In this document: one piece after another, positions 26,592 to 32,496 of the stretch | Numbering within the stretch: position 1 is the first letter of the stretch | Layout of the letters: each line of letters begins with the position of its first letter | Origin: Streptomyces sp. col6 | GTDB taxonomy: Bacteria > Actinomycetota > Actinomycetes > Streptomycetales > Streptomycetaceae | DNA: 32,496 nucleotides | Assembly (NCBI RefSeq): GCF_008042035.1 | Contig: NZ_RDBL01000001.1 | Span: forward strand, 1-32,496 | Reading direction: 5' to 3' | Made by a program: the position numbers and the translations under genes | The notes under the pieces: generated by a model | Seen by the model: only the letters and a program-made list of their open reading frames with translations | What the model was told of the DNA's origin: nothing | The model's database searches: none

Positions 26592-26677
26592 CCTGGGTTT
26601 TCCTCCGGTTAGGGCCGAGAGAGACCGGGGCGGCGAACGGTTCCTCTCGCCTCCGTGGCCTTCACGCTAGGGGCCCG

Positions 26678-26699
26678 GGACTGCCCCCCTCGGCAGTCC
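26678..26699 (-). promoter_or_regulatory. Inverted repeat upstream of the third NRPS gene
   Basis: An 8-bp perfect inverted repeat (26678-26685 with 26692-26699) with a 6-base spacer, about 90 bases upstream of the start at 26591 and just past a terminator. On the minus strand a TAGCGT hexamer lies a few bases downstream and could be a -10. This suggests an internal promoter/operator, but the evidence is only symmetry and place. Confidence 0.35.
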
Positions 26700-26725
26700 G
26701 TCCGGCAGCTCGGACCGGCAGAAAC

Positions 26726-26755
26726 GGGGGTGCGGAGCTGCCGCTCCGCACCCCC
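26726..26755 (-). terminator. Terminator between the second and third NRPS genes
   Basis: A perfect 12-bp GC-rich inverted repeat (26726-26737 with 26744-26755) with a 6-base loop, 15 bases after the stop of the second NRPS gene. It would reduce read-through into the third NRPS gene, which therefore probably has its own promoter. Confidence 0.75.
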
Positions 26756-26770
26756 GCACGCCTCGTCGGC

Positions 26771-29700
26771 TCACCCCCGGCGGGCGCCCGCCCTGGTCCG
26801 GCGGCGCAGCGTCGGGGCGGCGGCCGGACCGGCGTCCTCCGGCTCGATCGCGTCGGCCACGGCACCGGCGAGCCGCTGGGAGAGCGTGGCCGCCGTCGGG
26901 TTGCGGAACACATCGCGCAACGTCAGGTCCTGGCCGAACTCGGACCGGATCCGGTTCAGCAGACGCACCGCGAGCAGCGAGTGCCCGCCGGACTTGAAGA
27001 AGTTGTCGTCCGCCCCGACGTCCCGCCCGCCCAGCACCTCCCGGAAGATCCCCAGCAGCCGCGCGTCCGCGCCGGCCGCCGCTGCCGGCGCCCCCGCGTC
27101 CTCCTCCGGCAGCACCGCCGGGTCCTCGCCGGGTGCGGGCAGCCACGACGACCGCACCACCCGGGCCGGTGCCAGGTATTCCGGCAGCCGCTCGGCGGCC
27201 CAGGCGCGCAGCGCGCTTTCGGCGGGCGGCGTACCCGGGGCACAGGTCACGAAGGCGAGCAGCCGGCCGTCGCGGACGAGGGCCCGCGCCCCGGTCACCG
27301 CCGGGTGCCGGGTGAGAACGCCCTCGACCTGTCCCGGCTCCACCGGATAGCCGTTGACGGACTGGGCGGCCACGGGCCGCAGCACCCCGTCCGCGTCCCG
27401 GTACGCGCGCCGCCCGGTCGCCCGCAGACCACCGCCCGGCGCGGGCTCGTGCACCTCGCCCGGCACCCGGACCGGGGCGGGGCGACCCTGCGCGTCGACC
27501 ACCACCTCCGGGCCCCCGGGCGCGGGCCGCCCCTCACCCAGCGCGGAGAGAAGGGCCTCGGGGTCGGCGGCGCAGGCGTCCAGGGTCTCCGCGAGCCGCC
27601 GGGTCAGCAGCCGGGCGGTCTCCGCGTCGTACAGGGCCGTGGCGTACTCCAGGACACCCCGCAGCCCGCCCGGCGCCCCGTCCGGGCCGGTGGTCTCGGT
27701 GAGCGCGAAGGTCAGATCGGACTTGGCGCCCGCGCCCCGGAACGCCATCGGTTCGCCGTCCAGCGCGGACGGGGCCGCGGAGGCGTCGGCCGCCCCCGCC
27801 GCGTGCACCTGGAGCATCACCTGCACGAGCGGGGCGTGCGCGGACGAGCGGTGCGGGCTCAGGTACTCGACCAGCCGGTCGAACGGCAGATCCTGGTTGC
27901 TGTACGCGCCCAGGCCCGTGTCGCGGACCCGGCGCACCAGCTCGGTGAAGGCCGGGTCGCCCGACGTGTCCGTGCGCAGCACCAGCGTGTTCACGAAGAA
28001 CCCGACGAGCGGATGCAGAGCCTCGTCGCCCCGGCCCGCGACGGTGGTGCCGATCGCCAGGTCCTCGCCCGCCCCGTGCCGCGTCAGCAGGGCGGCGAGC
28101 GCGGCCTGCACCACCATGAACAGGGTGACCCCGTTCTGCCGGGCGCACCGCAGCAGCGCCCGGTGCGTCCCGGCGCTCACGTCGAACGGGGCGAGCGCGC
28201 CCCGCCCGTCCGGTTCGGGCCCGCGGGGCCGGTCCGTGGGCAGCGCGAGCAGCGGCGGCATCCCGTCGAGCGCGGTACGCCAGTACGCCAGCTGCTCACC
28301 GGCCACCCCGTGCTCACCGTCCAGCAACTCGTGCTGCCACAGCGTGTAGTCGGCGTACTGGACGGGAAGCGGCTGCCACCCGGGCGCCCGGCCCTCCGAC
28401 CTGGCCCGGTAGGCGTGGTCCAGGTCGGCGAGGAGGCAGCCGGTGGACCAGCCGTCGCCGGCGATGTGGTGCACCAGCAGCACCAGCACCTGGCCTCCGT
28501 CGCCCTCCTCCAGAAGCCACGCCCGGAACGGGATCTCGGCCGCGAGGTCGAAGACATACCCGGCGGCGGCGTCCACGGCCGCCCGCAGCCCCTCCGGCCC
28601 GTCCGTCCGCACCACGTCGAGTACGGGCTCGGCGTGGGCCAGCACCTCCTGGTACGGCTCGCCGTCCGCCGACCTGTGCACCGTGCGCAGCACCTCGTGC
28701 CGTCGTACGACATCGGTGAGCGCGGCACGGAACGCGGCCGGTTCGACCGGGCGGCGCAGCCGGGTCACCACCGGGATGTTGTACGTGGCGCTCGGCCCCT
28801 CCAACTGGCCGACGAACCACATCCGTTGCTGCGCGGCGGACAGCGGAAGCCGGGCAGGCCGCAGGGCGGCGGGCACCGGGCGCAGCGGCGGCCGGACCGG
28901 TCCTTCGCCCTGTTCCGCGAGGCGGCGCAGCAGCCGGGCGGGGGTCGGGGCGAGGAACACGTCGCGGATGGCGGCCTGGACGCCGAGCGCCTTGCGGATG
29001 CGGTTGGTGAGCTTACCGGCGAGCAGCGAGTGCCCGCCCAGCTTGAAGAAGCTGTCGTCCGGGCCGACCTCGTCCCGGCCCAGCACCTCCGCGAACAGGC
29101 CGCGAAGGATCTCCTCGCGGGGGTCGGCGGCAGCGGTGCGCCGGCTCCCGCCGTCGTGCGGTTCGCCCTGGGTGGCGGCGGTCCGCTCCGCGGCCCGGGT
29201 CAGGGCCTCGTGACGGCGGTCGATGGCCTCGCGGTCGGAGGCGGTGAGCAGGCCGGTCCGGCTGAGGGGTGTGCCGGCCGGCTGTTCGGCGTACGCGGTC
29301 AGCGCGCGGTGGAACAGGGTGAGGAGCAGCTGCGCCGTCTCCTCGTCGTACAGGTCGGTCGCGTACTGCAGGCCGAGCAGTACCCCGGCGGGATCGCCGT
29401 CCGGGCCGTAGGTCTCGGCACAGTTGAAGCTCAGGTCGAACTTGGCGGTGGCCAGGTCCGCGGCGTCGAGGGTGCCGGATACGGCGCCCAGGGTGCAGGT
29501 GGTGTCCTGCGCGGTCTGCGTGGTCAGCATGACCTGGAAGAAGGGGTGCAGGCCGAGGGACCGTTCGGGGTTGAGGTCCTCGACGAGCAGGTCGAACGGC
29601 AGGTCCTCGTGGGCCAGGGCGGCCAGGTCCCGTTCGCGGACCCGGTCGAGCAGCGTGCCGAGGTCCGGATCGGCGGACAGATCGGCGCGCAGGGCGAGTG

Positions 29701-30574
29701 AGTTGACGAAGAAGCCGACGAGGTCGTGCAGATCCTCCTCGGGCCGGCCGGCCACCGGTGTCCCCACCACCACGTCGGGCCCCGCCCCCGCCGCCTGCAA
29801 AGCGGCGCAGAGGGCGGCCCGTGCGGTCATGAAGAACGTCGCGCGGTGGGCGCGGGCGGTGCCGGCGAGCGCCTTGTGGGCGGCGGCGGAGAGACGGGCG
29901 GTGACCAGTGCTCCCCGGTGGCTCGGTTCGGTGGGGCGGGGGCGGTCGGCGGGCAGCCGGGTCGCGGCCGGTGCGCCGTCCAGCGCCTCGCGCCAGTGGG
30001 CGAGTTGTTCGTACGCCAGGCTCTCGGGATCGGCGGCGTCGCCGAGCATGTCCCGCTGCCACAGCGCGTAGTCCGCGTACTGCACGGGCAGGGGTTCCCA
30101 CCCGGGTGCGCGGCCCCCGCACCGTGCCGTATAGGCGCGGTCGAGGTCGTTGAGCAGGCAGCCGACGGACCAGCCGTCGGTCGCGATGTGGTGAACGAGC
30201 AGCACCAGTACGGCGCTTGTCCCGTGGGCCGTGAACAGCCGGGCCCGCAGCGGCAGATCGCGGGTGACGTCGAACGGCAGGCGCACGAAGGCGGTGACCA
30301 GTGCGTCCACGTCGTCGCCGGGCCCGCACTCCCGCACCTCCAGGCGCACGTCGGGATCGCCGACGATGTCCTGGTACGGCTCCCCGTCCACGGCCCGGTA
30401 GACCGTACGGAGCACTTCGTGGCGGTCGGCCACGTCACGCACCGCCGCCTCCAGGGCCTCCCGGTCGGGCACCCCGTCCAGGCGCAGCACGACGGGCGCG
30501 TTGTACGCGGCCGACGGGCCTTCGAGACGGTTCAGGAACCACAGCCGGTGCTGGGCGTACGAGAGGGGGATCAC
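26771..30574 (-). CDS. NRPS: C-PCP-C-(A remnant)-PCP, no complete adenylation domain
   Basis: A 1267-residue NRPS. C domain 1 (about 1-430, HHIATDG at 128-134) is followed directly by PCP 1 (GGHSLL, S516). C domain 2 (about 576-1000, HHIAGDG at 702-708) is followed by about 130 residues resembling only the small C-terminal subdomain of an A domain (about 1045-1150: ATGRRAYRDADG, VNGYPVEPGQVEGVLTRHP), without P-loop, acceptor motifs or catalytic A10 lysine. PCP 2 follows (GGHSLL, S1199), then a basic tail. Both condensation sites look active and both carriers complete, so amino acids must be supplied by an A domain of another protein. GTG 30574 has GAGGAG upstream. The gene follows the A-PCP gene by 59 bases. 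Confidence 0.92.
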   Translation of the reverse strand: MIPLSYAQHRLWFLNRLEGPSAAYNAPVVLRLDGVPDREALEAAVRDVADRHEVLRTVYRAVDGEPYQDIVGDPDVRLEVRECGPGDDVDALVTAFVRLPFDVTRDLPLRARLFTAHGTSAVLVLLVHHIATDGWSVGCLLNDLDRAYTARCGGRAPGWEPLPVQYADYALWQRDMLGDAADPESLAYEQLAHWREALDGAPAATRLPADRPRPTEPSHRGALVTARLSAAAHKALAGTARAHRATFFMTARAALCAALQAAGAGPDVVVGTPVAGRPEEDLHDLVGFFVNSLALRADLSADPDLGTLLDRVRERDLAALAHEDLPFDLLVEDLNPERSLGLHPFFQVMLTTQTAQDTTCTLGAVSGTLDAADLATAKFDLSFNCAETYGPDGDPAGVLLGLQYATDLYDEETAQLLLTLFHRALTAYAEQPAGTPLSRTGLLTASDREAIDRRHEALTRAAERTAATQGEPHDGGSRRTAAADPREEILRGLFAEVLGRDEVGPDDSFFKLGGHSLLAGKLTNRIRKALGVQAAIRDVFLAPTPARLLRRLAEQGEGPVRPPLRPVPAALRPARLPLSAAQQRMWFVGQLEGPSATYNIPVVTRLRRPVEPAAFRAALTDVVRRHEVLRTVHRSADGEPYQEVLAHAEPVLDVVRTDGPEGLRAAVDAAAGYVFDLAAEIPFRAWLLEEGDGGQVLVLLVHHIAGDGWSTGCLLADLDHAYRARSEGRAPGWQPLPVQYADYTLWQHELLDGEHGVAGEQLAYWRTALDGMPPLLALPTDRPRGPEPDGRGALAPFDVSAGTHRALLRCARQNGVTLFMVVQAALAALLTRHGAGEDLAIGTTVAGRGDEALHPLVGFFVNTLVLRTDTSGDPAFTELVRRVRDTGLGAYSNQDLPFDRLVEYLSPHRSSAHAPLVQVMLQVHAAGAADASAAPSALDGEPMAFRGAGAKSDLTFALTETTGPDGAPGGLRGVLEYATALYDAETARLLTRRLAETLDACAADPEALLSALGEGRPAPGGPEVVVDAQGRPAPVRVPGEVHEPAPGGGLRATGRRAYRDADGVLRPVAAQSVNGYPVEPGQVEGVLTRHPAVTGARALVRDGRLLAFVTCAPGTPPAESALRAWAAERLPEYLAPARVVRSSWLPAPGEDPAVLPEEDAGAPAAAAGADARLLGIFREVLGGRDVGADDNFFKSGGHSLLAVRLLNRIRSEFGQDLTLRDVFRNPTAATLSQRLAGAVADAIEPEDAGPAAAPTLRRRTRAGARRG

Positions 30575-30633
30575 GGTTGCTGCTCCTCGGGGATGACGGG
30601 GGCGGGCGGGAGTACGGGCCGGGGCGGAGGCGG

Positions 30634-32475
30634 TCAGCCATCCTTGGCGGCCAGCAACTCCTCGATGTGGGCGGCGAGATCACGCAGCCTCGGGTGGGCG
30701 TAGACCGCCTTCACCGGCAGCGCGACGGCGAGTTCGGCCCGGACGCGCGAGACCAGCTTGATGGCGAGCAGCGAGTGGCCGCCGAGCTTGAAGAAGTTGT
30801 CGTCCGGGCCGATCGACGCGGCGCCCAGGACCTGCGCCCACACCCGGGCGATCAGCTCCTCCGCCCGCCCGTCGAGCCCCGCACCCTGCTCCGGCTCCTC
30901 GACCGGCGCCGCCGCCTCGATCCGGGCCGGCAGCGCGGCGCGGTCCAGCTTGCCGCTGGGCGTCGTCGCGAACCGGTCGACCGCGACGAACGCGGAGGGC
31001 GTCATGTACGACGGCAGCGCCGCCGCCACGGCGGTGCGCAGCGCGGCGGCGTCCCCGCCCCGGTGGTAGGCGATCAGGCACGGGGTGCCCCCGGCGTCCT
31101 CACCCAGGACCACGGCCGCCTCGGAGGCGCCCGCCCGGGTCAGGGAGGCCTCGATCTCCTGCACCTCGATGCGGTGGCCGCGCAGCTTCACCTGGCCGTC
31201 GAGCCGCCCCAGGTGCACCAGCCGTCCGTCCGGCAGCAGCCGGCAGCGGTCCCCGGTGCGGTACATCCGGCTCCCCGGCGCGCCGAACGGGTCGGCGACG
31301 AAACGCTGGGCGGTCAGATGCGGGCTGCGCCGGTAGCCACGGGCGATCCGGGGACCGGCGAGATACAGCTCCCCGGCCCCACCAGGACCGACGGGCGCCA
31401 TGCGCTCGTCGAGCAGCCGCATCCGCAGCCCGGGGAGCACGGCACCGATGTGCGGCTCGCCCGGCTCCTCGATCCAGCCGGCCGTCGCGTCGACCGTGCA
31501 CTCGGTCGGCCCGTACACGTTGACCGCGCGCAGCAGTCCGGAGCGGTGCGCGGCGGCCAGCCGGTCCCAGAGCGCCGGACCGATTGCCTCGCCGCCGACC
31601 AGCAGGGTCAGCGGGCGCGGGCCGCCGTCCGCCGTGAGCAGGTCCAGCAGCGGTTCGGCGTGCGACGGGGTGATGTCGAGATCCGTGAGCCCCTGCTTGT
31701 CGACGAAGGCCGCCAGCAGGGCCGGGTCGCGGCGCGTCTCCTCGTCGATCATCACCAGCGTGTCGCCGCGCGACAGCCGTACCCACTGCTGGACCGACGC
31801 GTCGAACGACGGCGACGCGTTCCACCCGACGCGCGCACCTTCGCCGCTCGCCGCACCCTCGTCCTCCAGCTCCCGCAGCAGCAGCGAGGCCGAACCGCGC
31901 GCGATCTCCACGCCCTTGGGCCGGCCCGTGGAACCGGAGGTGTAGATGACGTACGCGAGCGCGCCCGGCCCCACCGGCACCGGAGCGAAGCTCCCGCCCG
32001 GGAAGGCGGTCAGCTCGTCGGCCGTGACCGCACGGGGCCCGACGGGCACCGGACCGGTGCCGTCGGTGACCACCAGGTCGGCCCCGGAGTCCTCGACGAG
32101 CAGCCGCCGCCGCTCCTCGGGCAGCGCCGGGTCCACCGGGAGGTACGCGGCCCCCGCCGTGAGGGTGCCGATGATGGCGGTGACCAGAGCGGCGCCGCGC
32201 GGCAGGCTCAGCGCCACGACGCTCTCCGGCCCGGCGCCCCGCGCGGCGAGTCCGGCCGCGAACGCGGCGGCCCGCTCCCGCAGTTGGTCGAAGGTGAGCT
32301 CCTGGTCCTCGGCGACCACGGCGGTGCGGTCACCGGGCACGGCCGCGAGCCGGGCCATCAGGTCGGCCGCGCCGGTCCCGGCGGCGGCGCACGCCTCGCA
32401 GGGGCAGCCGGCCGGGTGGACGAGGGCGGGGGCGGTCGCGCGCTCGGGGAGTACGGCGGTCATGGCGGGGCTCAC
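30634..32475 (-). CDS. NRPS initiation module: A(Gln)-PCP
   Basis: A 613-residue loading module. The A domain (about 45-515) has [46 protein letters not shown] and SGKLDR (K509). The PCP has GGHSLL (S568). Aligned by eye to GrsA, the ten-residue code is D225-A226-Q229-D267-L292-G294-V320-V328-D329-K509, DAQDLGVVDK, which is the published code for glutamine. The absence of a C domain fits chain initiation. The N-terminal extension has an odd HPAGCPCEAC segment (C-x-C-x2-C, residues 24-29). Start: GTG 32475 with GGA close upstream, or ATG 32463; the frame stays open to the window end, so an upstream start is not excluded. It is the first NRPS gene seen; more of the locus may lie outside. Confidence 0.92.
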   Translation of the reverse strand: MSPAMTAVLPERATAPALVHPAGCPCEACAAAGTGAADLMARLAAVPGDRTAVVAEDQELTFDQLRERAAAFAAGLAARGAGPESVVALSLPRGAALVTAIIGTLTAGAAYLPVDPALPEERRRLLVEDSGADLVVTDGTGPVPVGPRAVTADELTAFPGGSFAPVPVGPGALAYVIYTSGSTGRPKGVEIARGSASLLLRELEDEGAASGEGARVGWNASPSFDASVQQWVRLSRGDTLVMIDEETRRDPALLAAFVDKQGLTDLDITPSHAEPLLDLLTADGGPRPLTLLVGGEAIGPALWDRLAAAHRSGLLRAVNVYGPTECTVDATAGWIEEPGEPHIGAVLPGLRMRLLDERMAPVGPGGAGELYLAGPRIARGYRRSPHLTAQRFVADPFGAPGSRMYRTGDRCRLLPDGRLVHLGRLDGQVKLRGHRIEVQEIEASLTRAGASEAAVVLGEDAGGTPCLIAYHRGGDAAALRTAVAAALPSYMTPSAFVAVDRFATTPSGKLDRAALPARIEAAAPVEEPEQGAGLDGRAEELIARVWAQVLGAASIGPDDNFFKLGGHSLLAIKLVSRVRAELAVALPVKAVYAHPRLRDLAAHIEELLAAKDG

Positions 32476-32496
32476 TTTCCGTACAGGGTGGTGGAG

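Noticed and set aside
21984..26612. A 1542-codon open frame on the + strand opposite the third NRPS gene
   Set aside because: It is the mirror of a real high-GC gene: composition is Gly/Arg/Val/Gln-rich with no domain motif, while the minus strand shows complete NRPS motifs.
22400..30400. Long-range repeats among NRPS segments (for example around VQYADYTLW and [21 protein letters not shown])
   Set aside because: These are homologous condensation domains, not mobile elements or a CRISPR array; they might allow recombination but need no separate feature.

Overview
The window is very GC-rich DNA with dense, often ATGA/GTGA-overlapping genes. It carries several SpoIIE-phosphatase/STAS/RsbW-like regulators, a venezuelin-like class IV lanthipeptide and an Sfp-type PPTase. 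All of this points to a Streptomyces or close relative. No rRNA, tRNA, IS element or CRISPR array was seen.

Region 1 (1-3.4 kb, +): the 3' part of a WS/DGAT-family acyltransferase, a translationally coupled two-gene ABC transporter, and a small secreted four-cysteine protein. Region 2 (3.4-8.4 kb): a partner-switching signalling cluster. It has a lone STAS protein (-), a winged-helix regulator (+), then a coupled operon (+) of SpoIIE-type PP2C phosphatase, a CarH-like cobalamin-binding sensor and a STAS protein. Convergent to it (-) are a second STAS gene and an RsbW-like ATPase. The CarH-type W-x9-EH signature suggests that adenosylcobalamin, and perhaps light, feeds into the switch.

Region 3 (8.6-12.3 kb): a class IV lanthipeptide synthetase (lanL), its 53-residue precursor (lanA), and a convergent AroM-family gene. 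The last codons of lanA lie inside a perfect 98-bp palindrome with no spacer.

Region 4 (12.4-32.5 kb, all -): a non-ribosomal peptide locus in two or more transcription units. The upstream unit has three NRPS genes and mbtH. Its line-up is A(Gln)-PCP | C-PCP-C-(A remnant)-PCP | A-C-PCP-C-A-PCP-TE: five carriers, four condensation domains but only three complete adenylation domains, so at least one must load in trans. The third NRPS gene is split by an exact 29-bp tandem duplication inside its last A domain; removing one copy gives one 2379-residue protein. After a terminator follows a tightly coupled set: a GlmS-like mutase subunit, a natural fusion of glutamate mutase E subunit with an archaeal AsnA-like (AsxRS-related) asparagine synthetase, an FMN glutamate-synthase-like protein, an unknown 154-residue protein, an MFS exporter and the PPTase. 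I infer that these supply a 3-methylaspartate- or 3-methylasparagine-type building block, activate the carriers and export the product.

The least explained points are the mutase-AsnA fusion with its A-poor NRPS, the B12-sensor partner switch, the lanA palindrome and the 29-bp duplication.
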